A stretch of 33,435 nt of DNA from Bacteroidales bacterium (GTDB lineage Bacteria > Bacteroidota > Bacteroidia > Bacteroidales > UBA10428): contig JAFGTR010000021.1 in NCBI GenBank assembly GCA_016934055.1, positions 1 to 33,435 on the forward strand. Reading direction: 5' to 3'. The position numbers and the translations under genes were made by a program. The notes under the pieces are model-generated. The model worked only from the letters and a program-made list of their open reading frames with translations. It was not told where the DNA came from and made no database searches. The number at the start of each line of letters is the position of its first letter. The stretch's first letter is position 1. Positions 25,940 through 33,435 of this stretch are shown here, in pieces.

Positions 25940-25971
25940 CAAATATATACAAATATATTTTATTTTATCAA
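25940..25971 (-). promoter_or_regulatory. ilv operon promoter
   Basis: On the minus strand a TTG (25971-25969) is followed after 21 bases by TATATTTG (25947-25940), an exact match to the Bacteroidota TAnnTTTG -7 box. Transcription would start near 25933, leaving only about 8 bases before the leader peptide ATG. A second overlapping TATATTTG lies 11 bases further upstream. The position fits an attenuator-controlled transcript well. Confidence 0.65.
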
Positions 25972-26037
25972 CCATTACTGTATTATTTTTCATTTTATGA
26001 ATCCTATGGTTGCCTGATTGAAAGTTTTTATATTTTT

Positions 26038-27414
26038 ATGGCAGAAATTATCTGTTTGAATATGCAATCACTCAATCTGCGCGAATTGATATTAATAATT
26101 GCGGGTATCACTATCCTTACGGGTTTTTTGATAGTCTACCTGAAATATACAGCATCGCATATTCACGGTATACTGCATTGGGCCATAGGGACATTTCTGA
26201 TCGGGACCGGGTTGGTGGCTTATGGTTTATATCCGCGACCGGTAGAATATGTTAATTTGATTATAACCAATGTGTTTGCTGTTACAGGTCAATGCTTATT
26301 CCTTACGGCTGTCTGGAAATTCAAAGAAAAACCGGTGAATTTTTATTTTGTGTTTACAATACCGGTACTGGCCTTTTTATCCACCACCGTGTTTACACTT
26401 TTTTTGCGTCACATGGGTTTGAGGGTCTCAATTAATTCAATTCTTTATACAGTATCCGCTGGCTATTGTTTTTATGAGATGCTCAGGCCTCATGATAAAG
26501 CTTATAAACTGATATTTCAGATCAATGCCCTGGTTATTTTGATTTATATTCTCGCCATGCTGATACGGATATTTGTTTCCCTGTCGTTAAAAGAACTCGA
26601 TTTAATGGCTCCGACACCGGAAAGCATAATATTATTCCTTGCGATAAGCCTTACAGTTATAATCTTAACTTTTGGATTTATCATCATGGTCAATATAAGG
26701 CTTTCACAGGATCTGATCCGTCAGAATGCCATGAAAGATAAATTTTTTTCCATCATTGCACATGATCTGAAGAATCCCATGAATAATATTATGGGTTTTA
26801 GTGATCTGCTTTCTGTTAAACTGCAGGAAAACAATCGCGAAGAAACAGTTTATATGTCCAGAGCAATTAAGCAATCAGTTACACAGATTAACACTCTTCT
26901 TGAAAATCTTCTCGAATGGGCTCTGTCACAAACAGGTAAAGTAAGGTACCTGCCTGAAAAGATCAATTTGCGTGATTTTATTACTGAAGAGTATAAATAT
27001 TACCTGCCTTTTGCGGAGAGCAAAAAATTATCTCTTGATACGGAAGGTATCACCGCAATCTGTGTCTGGGCTGATAATAACATGCTGAAAACCATAATGC
27101 GGAACCTTATAACGAATGCCATCAAATATACTCATTCCGGTGGCACAATATCAATCAGGTCAGAGCAACAATTATCTTTTGCTGAGGTTTCTGTTTCTGA
27201 TACGGGGATCGGGATAGAGGAGACAACGATGAAGACTCTTTTCAGTTTTGATGATAAGATGACAACACGGGGGACACAGGATGAAAAGGGAAGCGGACTG
27301 GGACTCGTTTTGTGCAAGGAGTTTGTTGAAAGAAACGGCGGATCCATATGGGTAAAAAGCGAACCCGGCAAAGGGTCAACAGTTTATTTTACTTTACCGT
27401 TGTGTGTAAGCTGA
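26038..27414 (+). CDS. Membrane sensor histidine kinase with 7-TM N-terminus
   Basis: About 458 residues. Seven hydrophobic segments (about residues 15-230, for example LILIIAGITILTGFLIVYL and INALVILIYILAMLIRIFV) make an integral-membrane sensor of unrecognised type. HisKA follows with phospho-acceptor His242 in SIIAHDLKNPMNNIMGF, then HATPase_c with N box RNLITNAIKYTHSGG, G1 SDTGIGIE and G2 KGSGLGLVLCKEFVERNGG, all canonical. The frame is open from 25639, but that stretch lies antisense to ilvD and its leader region; the ATG at 26038 (MAEIICLN) or 26062 (MQSLNLRE) is the likely start. No response regulator is adjacent, so it is an orphan. It is divergent from the ilv operon with about 100 bases of AT-rich shared upstream DNA. 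Signal unknown. Confidence 0.88.
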   Translation: MAEIICLNMQSLNLRELILIIAGITILTGFLIVYLKYTASHIHGILHWAIGTFLIGTGLVAYGLYPRPVEYVNLIITNVFAVTGQCLFLTAVWKFKEKPVNFYFVFTIPVLAFLSTTVFTLFLRHMGLRVSINSILYTVSAGYCFYEMLRPHDKAYKLIFQINALVILIYILAMLIRIFVSLSLKELDLMAPTPESIILFLAISLTVIILTFGFIIMVNIRLSQDLIRQNAMKDKFFSIIAHDLKNPMNNIMGFSDLLSVKLQENNREETVYMSRAIKQSVTQINTLLENLLEWALSQTGKVRYLPEKINLRDFITEEYKYYLPFAESKKLSLDTEGITAICVWADNNMLKTIMRNLITNAIKYTHSGGTISIRSEQQLSFAEVSVSDTGIGIEETTMKTLFSFDDKMTTRGTQDEKGSGLGLVLCKEFVERNGGSIWVKSEPGKGSTVYFTLPLCVS

Positions 27415-27483
27415 ATCAGTGGTAATATGACAAACCCACCCCTGACCCCTCCAGGGATAATCTTTCAGATTGGCTATTTACCC

Positions 27484-27520
27484 ACCCCTAACCCCTCCCG
27501 GGAGCATAGCTGTCAAGCTA
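27484..27520 (+). repeat. Left arm of 37-bp inverted repeat
   Basis: Pairs with 27849-27885 at 34 of 37 positions; shared core CCCGGGAGCATAGC, then a C/T difference, then GTCAAGCTA. Two of the three mismatches would become G-U pairs in one strand of RNA. Confidence 0.88.
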
Positions 27521-27623
27521 AAACGTGGTTATTTAATAGATTTCAATTCATTGAGGTTGTAATTTTAAATATTCACGGAAATTTCTTTTTGTCAGGGAAA
27601 GGTTGAAAACATGTTTATATGGT

Positions 27624-27743
27624 CAAATCCGGAGGATTTGCCTGTTTATAGAAAGCCTTTTTCGGGAGAAACATTCGACCCCGCCTGGGGTCGTATATCC
27701 TGTGCGCAAAATGTTCTATAAACATAGGATCCCTCCGGGATTC
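27624..27743. repeat. Three small GC-rich palindromes
   Basis: CAAATCC-GGA-GGATTTG at 27624-27640 (7-bp stem), CGACCCC-GCCT-GGGGTCG at 27676-27693 (7-bp stem) and GGATCCC-TCC-GGGATTC at 27727-27743 (7 pairs, one G-T). They are spaced about 35 bases apart and share the CCGGAGG / CCTCCGG style of REP sequences. Confidence 0.85.
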
Positions 27744-27848
27744 TTTTTGCATTAAGCTCGTACTTTCTTGCAGAGCCTGACCGTTAATCAGACGGGGCTG
27801 AATTATTGAATGTTTCAATCACTTAATTTACCTGCAGACGGCATCAAT

Positions 27849-27885
27849 TAGCTTGACGGCTATGCTCCCGGGAAGGGTTAGGGTT
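27849..27885 (-). repeat. Right arm of 37-bp inverted repeat
   Basis: Inverted partner of 27484-27520. It ends 5 bases before the stop codon of the methyltransferase gene on the minus strand, so it may lie in that gene's 3' untranslated region. Confidence 0.88.
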
Positions 27886-27890
27886 TAAAG

Positions 27891-28670
27891 CTATCCTGGA
27901 TTTACTTCCTTATAAAACGCCATCATATATTCATCCATTGGTAGCCTGTAACGCTGGATGGTTTCATTATCAAGTTGGTCGAGATAATTACCGTTGTGAA
28001 TGACAAACCCGCATTCCTTTATCCTGTCAGGATAATCACGCCCATATAAGCGATAATGATCCTTCTGCCTGAAATGCTTTTCCCTGTCCTGAGGCAAAAC
28101 AATATCCGGATCCTCGTACGTTTTTTGTAATGACAAATCCATAGGGACCTGCATGATGGCAAACCCGCCTGGTTTTAATACCCGGAATATTTCCCGTATA
28201 GCCTTGCGGTCATCCGGCACATGTTCGAGCACATGGTTGCAGATCACTATGTCGAAGGTATTATGGTCAAAAGGCATCTCTTGTACATCAAGCTTTATGT
28301 CAGCCAAAGGTGATTCCAGGTCGGCGGTTGTATAATCAAGATTGTCAAGACTCCGGAATCGTTTATAAAAACATTGTTCAGGAGCGATATGAAGCACCTT
28401 TAACGGGTCAGAGAAAAACCGGGTTTTATTTTGAAGAAAAAGCCAGAGCAGTCTGTGTCTTTCGAGTGAAAAACAACGCGGACATAGTACACCCTTACGG
28501 ATAACATTATATCCATAGGGTAAAAATCGTGAAAACCTGCCGCCGCAAACCGGACACCCTACCTTATTTCCATGAAAAAACACTGATGTTAGCTTCATCA
28601 GGGGCCGGCTTATCCTTATCAGCCAGGGGCGGGGGAGAGTGTTGAGTAATATGGCAACTGCTTTTTTCAT
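27891..28670 (-). CDS. SAM-dependent methyltransferase with zinc-ribbon-like N-terminus
   Basis: About 259 residues. A hydrophobic-basic N-terminus (MKKAVAILLNTLPRPWLIRISRP) is followed by four cysteines in zinc-ribbon spacing (CPVC at 39-42 and CPRC at 63-66). A class I methyltransferase fold follows: motif I region LKVLHIAPEQCFYKRF (the usual glycine loop is replaced by HIAPEQ), acidic DYTTADLESPLADIKLDVQEMPF, and the type-11 signature FDIVICNHVLEHVPDD with FRVLKPGGFAIMQVP. An ATG at 28697 would add 9 residues, but an exact -7 box (28695-28702) covers it, so the start at 28670 is preferred. Similar proteins are often found among cell-surface polysaccharide genes; nothing here identifies the substrate. 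Confidence 0.85.
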   Translation of the reverse strand: MKKAVAILLNTLPRPWLIRISRPLMKLTSVFFHGNKVGCPVCGGRFSRFLPYGYNVIRKGVLCPRCFSLERHRLLWLFLQNKTRFFSDPLKVLHIAPEQCFYKRFRSLDNLDYTTADLESPLADIKLDVQEMPFDHNTFDIVICNHVLEHVPDDRKAIREIFRVLKPGGFAIMQVPMDLSLQKTYEDPDIVLPQDREKHFRQKDHYRLYGRDYPDRIKECGFVIHNGNYLDQLDNETIQRYRLPMDEYMMAFYKEVNPG

Positions 28671-28694
28671 TTTTGGTAACTCGGAAGTGAAAGG

Positions 28695-28702
28695 CAAATA
28701 TA
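28695..28702 (-). promoter_or_regulatory. Probable -7 box of the methyltransferase gene
   Basis: Reads TATATTTG on the minus strand, an exact TAnnTTTG match. Transcription would begin near 28688, downstream of the ATG at 28697, which is the main reason for placing the methyltransferase start at 28670. Confidence 0.55.
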
Positions 28703-28705
28703 GTT

Positions 28706-28738
28706 TTTGTGAATGGTATCTAAAAATGATTACATTCG
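28706..28738 (+). promoter_or_regulatory. Possible promoter of the VOC-family gene
   Basis: TTTG (28706-28709), a 21-base spacer and TACATTCG (28731-28738), one mismatch from TAnnTTTG. The spacing equals that of the ilv promoter in this window. Start of transcription near 28745 would leave about 14 bases before the ATG. It is divergent from, and only 3 bases away from, the methyltransferase -7 box. Confidence 0.45.
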
Positions 28739-28758
28739 TAATGAAAAAACAATGAGAT

Positions 28759-29223
28759 ATGAGACCATTTAAAGTGTTGGGTATTCAGCATATTGCAATA
28801 GGCGGTGAGGATAAAAACAGACTGGAGAAATTCTGGGTGGAACTCATGGGCCTTGAAAAAACAGGATCTTTCAGCAGTGAACGTGAGAATGTAGATGAAG
28901 ACATATTGCGTTTGGGCAAGGGATTACATGCTGTTGAAGTTGATATTATGCAACCCTTTGATCCCGAAAAATCACCCCGGGTACATGAACCAAAGCTGAA
29001 TCACATAGGACTTTGGATAGATGATCTTCCAGGGGCCATGGAATGGCTTACGCAGCAAGGTGTGAGGTTCACACCGGGAGGGATAAGAAAGGGGGCGGCC
29101 GGTTATGATATTTGTTTCATACATCCAAAAGGCAATGAGCAATTTCCGTTATGCAGCGAAGGTGTGCTTGTTGAGTTGATACAGGCACCGCAGGAGATTG
29201 TTGAGGCTTTAGGGGGAAGATAG
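28759..29223 (+). CDS. VOC-family (glyoxalase/epimerase-like) protein
   Basis: A 154-residue single-gene product of the vicinal oxygen chelate superfamily, made of two beta-alpha-beta-beta-beta halves. The N-terminal half opens with [31 protein letters not shown] and the second with [19 protein letters not shown]. Likely metal ligands are the histidines in QHIAI and NHIGL and the glutamate in [10 protein letters not shown]. The ending ([28 protein letters not shown]) resembles methylmalonyl-CoA epimerase and lactoylglutathione lyase, but with an insertion before the last strand. The exact reaction is not determined. It is divergent from the methyltransferase gene and converges on the calcium ATPase gene. 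Confidence 0.85.
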   Translation: MRPFKVLGIQHIAIGGEDKNRLEKFWVELMGLEKTGSFSSERENVDEDILRLGKGLHAVEVDIMQPFDPEKSPRVHEPKLNHIGLWIDDLPGAMEWLTQQGVRFTPGGIRKGAAGYDICFIHPKGNEQFPLCSEGVLVELIQAPQEIVEALGGR

Positions 29224-29254
29224 GGACAAGGGACGAGGGACAAGGTTTTAGCCA

Positions 29255-29295
29255 GTAATCAGTAACCGGAATGGAGACCCTGACAGCGGTGTGCG
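29255..29295. repeat. Dispersed 41-bp intergenic repeat, copy 2
   Basis: Same orientation as 12256-12296, about 35 of 41 matches. It lies in the 101-base gap between the converging VOC and ATPase genes, which also holds a GGGACAAGGGACGAGGGACAAG-type direct repeat (about 29223-29244). No terminator hairpin was seen. Confidence 0.7.
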
Positions 29296-29324
29296 TAAGC
29301 TCGTGGGTGGAAACCTCTTCACTG

Positions 29325-32030
29325 TTAACAATCTTTGGTCTTACGTCCCCCCAGGTTCCGTGTTAGCTTAACCAGCTCCATGGCCCAGAACGGGAAGGAT
29401 GATATGACCAGCACCATGACCCAGTCATTAAAGCCTAACGCTTCGGTTTTAAATACAGTTTGCAAAAATGGAACATAAACAACAAGCATTTGAAGAGTAA
29501 AAGAAATCAGCGTTGCAGCCACAAGCTTTTTGTTACCGAAGATTCCAATTTTAAAAAGTGATTTGTCATTATTGCGGCAATTAAAAGAATGAAAAAGCTG
29601 GCTGCAGGCAAGAACAATAAAACATGCTGTACGGGCGCGTGTCAGTCCTTCACTCTCAACAGATAACACAAACCAGAAAGCCAGAAGGCTGCAGAATGCA
29701 ATGAAAGCCCCTTGTGTAAGCATCATCCCGCCACCTGATTGGGTCAGAACGGATTCATTCAGCTTCCGGGGTGGTTTTTTCATGACATCTTTGTCAATAG
29801 GATCCATACCAAGAGCCAGCGCGGGAAGACCATCAGTGACAAGGTTAACCCACAATATATGAATAGGCAGCAGGGGAATGGGAAAGCCGATGAGCGAAGC
29901 GGCAAACATAACCAGGATCTCGCCTGCGTTACAGGACAGAAGGTAATGGATGAACTTCTTGATATTGTCATAAATGCCCCGGCCTTCTTCTACTGCCGCA
30001 ACAATAGACGCAAAATTGTCATCTGTTATTACCATATCCGATATCTCTTTGGTGACGTCTGTTCCTGTTATTCCCATGGCAACGCCGATATCTGCCTCTT
30101 TAATGGCGGGGGCATCATTAACACCGTCACCGGTCATGGCAACCACCTGTCCTTTTTTGCGCCAGGCTTTCACAATGCGTAATTTATGCTCGGGTGACAC
30201 ACGGGCATAAACAGCTGTTTTATCGACCACTGTTTCGAATTCTTCCTGGCTTAGAGAATCCAGCTCACTGCCGGTCATTGCAACAGATTCGGATTTGAAA
30301 AAGCCAAGTTCACGGGCAATGGCAACAGCAGTATTCTTATGATCTCCTGTAATCATTACCGACTGTATACCTGCGGTCTGACAATTCTCTATCGCCTGTT
30401 TTACCTCCTCCCGTGGCGGATCAATCATGGCAACCAATCCTGCAAAGACCAGATCCTGTTCTATCGTCTCTGCATCAACTGTTTCCGGAAGATTTTCAAG
30501 CTTGCGGTATGCCATGCCCAATACCCTCATGGCCTGATCAGCCATGTTATTATTGACCGCAAGGATTCTGTTACGGTCATCACGGGAGATTTCCTGCAAC
30601 CGGCCGTCATTTTCTATATGTGTGCAGTTGGATAACAGCACATCAGGTGCTCCTTTAACAAAGGCGGTAAAGTTTTGTCCCTTCCTGCGGATGATGGTCA
30701 TTTGTTTCCGGTCGGAATCAAAAGGTATTTCAGCTACGAAGGGGTATTGTTGCTCTTTCTCCTCAATGTTGATACCGGCTTTTGCTGCCATAGTCAGCAA
30801 GGCTGCTTCTGTCGGGTCTCCAAGAATCCTGTATATTCCATCTTCGTTGATCAGTTTTGCCCCGTTGCACAAAACGGCAACATCTAAAGCTTTGGCAATA
30901 CTATTTGATTCCAGTGGATTTATTTTTCTTTCAGTATGTGTGAATTCACCTTTGGGGTCATAACCGATACCGGAAATGTTATAAAGATTTTCGCCTGCGT
31001 AAACAGCCCTCGCTGTCATCTCATTGCGTGTGAGCGTGCCGGTTTTGTCCGAACAGATTACATTGGTGCATCCCAGTGTTTCAACCGAAGGCAGTTTCCG
31101 TATCAGGCAATGTCTTTTAACCATTCGCTGCACACCCAGGGCAAGGGCAATGGTAACCACAGCCGGCAGTCCTTCAGGAATAGCTGCTACAGCAAGGCTC
31201 ACTGAGGTGAGGAAAAGCTCTAAAAGCTTGCCTCCACGCAGAAATCCAAGCAAAAATACCATAGCAACCAGCACCAGGCATATCACCACAATCCACTTGC
31301 CGAATTGTTCCAGCCGCTTCTGCAAAGGTGTACTGCCCTCTTTTATTTCCTGTATCATATCGGCAATTCTGCCCAACTCGGTTTGCATTCCGGTTGAAAT
31401 AACAACAGCCCTGGCCTTTCCGCTGACCACAGAAGTTCCCATGTATACCATATTACTCCTGTCAGCAAGCGGTATGTCATCTTCTGCAAGGAGATGTGAT
31501 GATTTGTTGACAGGTACTGATTCACCTGTAAGACTGGCTTCCTGCGTGGCGAAGTTACCGGTGGTGTATATCAACCGGCTGTCTGCAGGTATCTTGTCGC
31601 CTGCCTCGAGTTCAATAAGGTCGCCGGGGACTATCTGCTCTGAAGGGATTGATACAGGTTTGCCGGAACGGATCACGCGGGAACTCGGTGAGGATAATTT
31701 CTTTAAGGCAGCAAGCGATTTTTCTGCACGGAATTCCTGTATGAATCCCAGGACGGAATTGAGTATGATGATACAGAAAATGGCCAGCGAATCAACACAT
31801 TCCTTTAAAAAGCCCGATATGAGTGCGGCGGCAAAAAGAATCCAGATGATGATACTGTTAAACTGGTCAAAAAATATTTTCCATGGCGAACGTCCTCTCT
31901 TTGCCGCCAGTTGGTTGTTTCCGTATTTTCTTAGCCTGTTTTCAGCCTCTTCAAGAGTCAAACCGGTTTCAACATCAGTCTGTACAAGCTTTTCCAGCTC
32001 TTTTTCTTCAAGTGTCCAATATCTGTTCAT
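29325..32030 (-). CDS. P-type calcium-transporting ATPase (type IIA, SERCA/PMR1-like)
   Basis: A 901-residue inner-membrane cation pump that exports calcium at the cost of ATP. In order: N-terminal cation-ATPase domain (LEEAENRLRKYGNNQLA), TM1-2, actuator domain with TGES (EASLTGESVPVNK), TM4 with AAIPEGLPAVVTIALALG, phosphorylation site CSDKTGTLTRNEM, nucleotide-binding domain with FVKGAPDVLL, hinge MTGDGVNDAPAIKEADIGVAMG, TM5 with SCNAGEILVMF and TM6 with LWVNLVTDGLPALALGMDP, then four more C-terminal helices. The PEGLPA, NAGE and NLVTDG residues are those that bind calcium in SERCA-type pumps, so calcium is favoured over Na/K or heavy metals. Monocistronic; a near-consensus box (TATCTTTA, 32050-32057) lies upstream. 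Confidence 0.93.
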   Translation of the reverse strand: MNRYWTLEEKELEKLVQTDVETGLTLEEAENRLRKYGNNQLAAKRGRSPWKIFFDQFNSIIIWILFAAALISGFLKECVDSLAIFCIIILNSVLGFIQEFRAEKSLAALKKLSSPSSRVIRSGKPVSIPSEQIVPGDLIELEAGDKIPADSRLIYTTGNFATQEASLTGESVPVNKSSHLLAEDDIPLADRSNMVYMGTSVVSGKARAVVISTGMQTELGRIADMIQEIKEGSTPLQKRLEQFGKWIVVICLVLVAMVFLLGFLRGGKLLELFLTSVSLAVAAIPEGLPAVVTIALALGVQRMVKRHCLIRKLPSVETLGCTNVICSDKTGTLTRNEMTARAVYAGENLYNISGIGYDPKGEFTHTERKINPLESNSIAKALDVAVLCNGAKLINEDGIYRILGDPTEAALLTMAAKAGINIEEKEQQYPFVAEIPFDSDRKQMTIIRRKGQNFTAFVKGAPDVLLSNCTHIENDGRLQEISRDDRNRILAVNNNMADQAMRVLGMAYRKLENLPETVDAETIEQDLVFAGLVAMIDPPREEVKQAIENCQTAGIQSVMITGDHKNTAVAIARELGFFKSESVAMTGSELDSLSQEEFETVVDKTAVYARVSPEHKLRIVKAWRKKGQVVAMTGDGVNDAPAIKEADIGVAMGITGTDVTKEISDMVITDDNFASIVAAVEEGRGIYDNIKKFIHYLLSCNAGEILVMFAASLIGFPIPLLPIHILWVNLVTDGLPALALGMDPIDKDVMKKPPRKLNESVLTQSGGGMMLTQGAFIAFCSLLAFWFVLSVESEGLTRARTACFIVLACSQLFHSFNCRNNDKSLFKIGIFGNKKLVAATLISFTLQMLVVYVPFLQTVFKTEALGFNDWVMVLVISSFPFWAMELVKLTRNLGGRKTKDC

Positions 32031-32145
32031 AAAAAAATCTTATTGGCGTTAAAGATAAAAAAAAGGCCGTTATCATGTATTTTGTATATTAGCGGCCCTG
32101 TAGCTTTTTTAAAAACACCTTATATAATAAGATATACTGCTGATT

Positions 32146-33435
32146 ATGAGACACGGTTGCATTTGTAAATACTGGACTGTTTTTGCATTTCTTTTGCTTA
32201 AGGGCACATTAAGCATTACCGGACAAACAGGTTTAAAAATAATGCCACTGGGTAATTCGGTTACCAGGGGCAGCATGTGTACAAACGGAGATATTTACAC
32301 ATGTGTTCGCATTGATGATGATCAGGCTATTGGTTACAGACACAAACTTTATAATCTGTTGAATAATGCAGGGTATTCATTTGATTTTGTAGGCAGTCAG
32401 CAATATGGTTCTGCCATCATGAGTGATCCTGATAATGCAGGTTTTTCAGGAATACGGGATGAAAAACTGGCTGACCTTATGCAGACCGGAACTTCCACAC
32501 ATACCGGAAAGGTTACTCCGGGAGCCTATATGAACTCTTTCCCGGCTGATATTATATTGTTGCATATAGGCACTAATGATGTGTTAGCCGGCGACTATAA
32601 TTCTGATGGCGTCGCCCGGATACTCGATGCGGTGAAGAGTTATGAATCATCAAGCGGGAAACCGGTTCTTGTATTCCTGGCAAAAATAATAAGCCGTGCA
32701 GATTATGCCTGTAATACGCATTCAGGAACGGTTACATACAACAACAACCTTGTTACAATGGCTCAGAGCCGGATTAATAACGGTGATCATATTGTTCTGG
32801 TAGATATGGAATGCGGGGCAGGTCTGAATTATTACAATGATCTTGCAGATCAGGTACATCCAAATCAGACCGGATACAATAAGATGGCTGATAAATGGTT
32901 TGCCGCTTTACATGGTTATAATAATGCTCCCGTGGTTACCCGGATTCCCGATCAATCGGTTGATCAATATGAATCATTCGCTACAATAACTCTGGATTCT
33001 TATGTTACAGATGCAGAAGACAATCCTCAGAATATCAGCTGGACCTTTTTGCCTGAAAGTCCGGAACATCTCAGTATCACTATTGAGGCCAACAGAATAG
33101 CTCATATATCTGTAAAAAATTCTGCATGGTCTGGAGCGGAGTCTATTGAGTTCGTTGCTACAGACAGGGGGAAGGTGTTAACCCAGTTGAAAAAATCAAG
33201 CAGCACAACGGTTACATTTACAGTGAATAAATTGAACTCTCCGATTGCGCCTGGTAACTTATCCGCTGCAGCTTTATCTACAAATACTGTGGGGCTAAGC
33301 TGGCAGGATAATGCTGATAATGAGGACGGCTACGATATCTATCGGTCAGAAACGCCGGGTACAGGTTTTGTATTAATATCAACCGTATTGTCTGATGTTA
33401 TTGCATGGCAGGATACTGGTCTTATGGAAAACACA
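32146..33435 (+). CDS. Secreted SGNH/GDSL hydrolase with Fn3 domain (3' end missing)
   Basis: Open to the window edge (430 codons, no stop). A signal peptide (about 1-26: HGCICKYWTVFAFLLLKGTLSITG) leads into an SGNH-hydrolase domain (about 29-255) close to carbohydrate esterase family 3: block I IMPLGNSVTRG with nucleophile Ser38, block III HIGTNDV (142-146) and block V DQVHPNQTGY with Asp235 and His238. Block I has Asn in place of the usual Asp of GDS. After it come a cadherin- or Ig-like region (about 266-364; PVVTRIPDQSVDQYESF, DAEDNPQNISW) and a fibronectin type III domain (from about 365; PGNLSAAALSTNTVGLSWQDNADNEDGYDIYR) cut by the edge. Such multidomain proteins usually end in a T9SS sorting domain, which would lie outside. 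Probably a surface or secreted esterase on polysaccharide; substrate unknown. Confidence 0.88.
   Translation, partial: MRHGCICKYWTVFAFLLLKGTLSITGQTGLKIMPLGNSVTRGSMCTNGDIYTCVRIDDDQAIGYRHKLYNLLNNAGYSFDFVGSQQYGSAIMSDPDNAGFSGIRDEKLADLMQTGTSTHTGKVTPGAYMNSFPADIILLHIGTNDVLAGDYNSDGVARILDAVKSYESSSGKPVLVFLAKIISRADYACNTHSGTVTYNNNLVTMAQSRINNGDHIVLVDMECGAGLNYYNDLADQVHPNQTGYNKMADKWFAALHGYNNAPVVTRIPDQSVDQYESFATITLDSYVTDAEDNPQNISWTFLPESPEHLSITIEANRIAHISVKNSAWSGAESIEFVATDRGKVLTQLKKSSSTTVTFTVNKLNSPIAPGNLSAAALSTNTVGLSWQDNADNEDGYDIYRSETPGTGFVLISTVLSDVIAWQDTGLMENT

Larger units (their letters stand above)
27415..27890. repeat. 476-bp gap with REP-like, inverted-repeat-bounded element
   Basis: No convincing gene. 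Two related GC-rich blocks, CCCACCCCTGACCCCTCC at 27435 and CCCACCCCTAACCCCTCC at 27481, lie 46 bases apart. The second begins a 37-bp arm (27484-27520) that returns inverted at 27849-27885 with 34 of 37 matches. Between the arms are three small palindromes, described separately. A 67-codon open frame on the minus strand (27615-27818) runs through the palindromes and is most likely chance. The whole resembles the extragenic palindromic repeats or small non-autonomous elements common in Bacteroidota. Confidence 0.75.

Noticed and set aside
25639..26037. N-terminal extension of the 7-TM kinase open frame
   Set aside because: It lies antisense to the start of ilvD, its leader and its promoter, and adds no domain. 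The start at 26038 or 26062 is more sensible.
27615..27818. 67-codon open frame on the minus strand inside the inverted-repeat element
   Set aside because: It runs straight through the three palindromes (its residues reflect repeat sequence such as KESRRDPMF and DPRRGRMF), has no recognisable domain and no promoter. Most likely chance.
31024..32052. 342-codon open frame on the plus strand
   Set aside because: It is fully antisense to the calcium ATPase gene, which has every family motif. Serine/arginine-rich composition is typical of a shadow frame.
32064..32096. GGCCG...CGGCC inverted repeat between the ATPase and the SGNH gene, flanked by A and T runs
   Set aside because: Only 5 clear base pairs with a 23-base loop, and it lies between divergent genes where no terminator is needed.

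Overview
The window reads as chromosomal DNA of a free-living member of the Bacteroidota, probably Bacteroidia. Three things point there. One protein carries a type IX secretion (gliding-motility type) C-terminal sorting domain. Several genes are preceded by TAnnTTTG boxes, the -7 element of the Bacteroidota primary sigma factor. The operon of SurA-like folding factors with an OstA-like protein is also a familiar arrangement in the group. No rRNA, tRNA, CRISPR array, integrase, transposase or phage gene was seen.

Layout. 61-7343 (minus strand): guaB, then three periplasmic folding-factor genes (a two-domain parvulin protein, a lipoprotein with a degenerate parvulin region, a SurA-like protein), then an OstA/LptD-N-like protein; spacing of 29, 11, -4 and about 0-100 bases suggests one transcript for outer-membrane biogenesis headed by IMP dehydrogenase. 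7509-12205 (plus): a RecQ helicase, a 340-bp repeat-filled gap, a DUF5063 protein overlapping an RNase D-like 3'-5' exonuclease, and a PAS histidine kinase. 12379-13308 (minus): a CHAD protein. 13434-19639 (plus): Tex, a secreted fibronectin-like T9SS cargo protein and a bifunctional Rel/SpoT enzyme. 19647-20288 (minus): a rhomboid protease with a ten-glutamate tail.

20455-25925 (minus) is the centrepiece: the branched-chain amino acid operon ilvD-ilvB-ilvN-ilvC, closed by a clear intrinsic terminator and opened by a complete-looking translation-controlled attenuator. A TTG-N21-TATATTTG promoter is followed within a few bases by an unannotated 21-codon leader peptide (13 of 21 residues Ile, Leu or Val). 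Its last codons and stop codon fall inside a sequence that can pair over 16 bp with the left arm and loop of a perfect 12-bp terminator-like hairpin just before ilvD. A competing 1:2 pairing inside the leader is also visible. All four classical attenuator segments can therefore be drawn by hand, and the leader should sense all three products of the pathway.

26038-32030 holds an orphan 7-TM histidine kinase, a 476-bp gap with a 402-bp inverted-repeat-bounded element containing three small GC-rich palindromes, a methyltransferase with a zinc-ribbon-like N-terminus, a VOC-fold protein and a P-type calcium ATPase. The window ends inside a secreted SGNH hydrolase with an Fn3 domain (32146 to the edge).

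Intergenic DNA is rich in short tandem repeats (8-bp GGTCTGAT, 7-bp GTGAATA) and in dispersed repeats: about 60 bp shared between 1-60 and 9563-9622, and about 41 bp shared between 12256-12296 and 29255-29295. All folding and homology statements come from reading the sequence by eye; no search or folding program was run.
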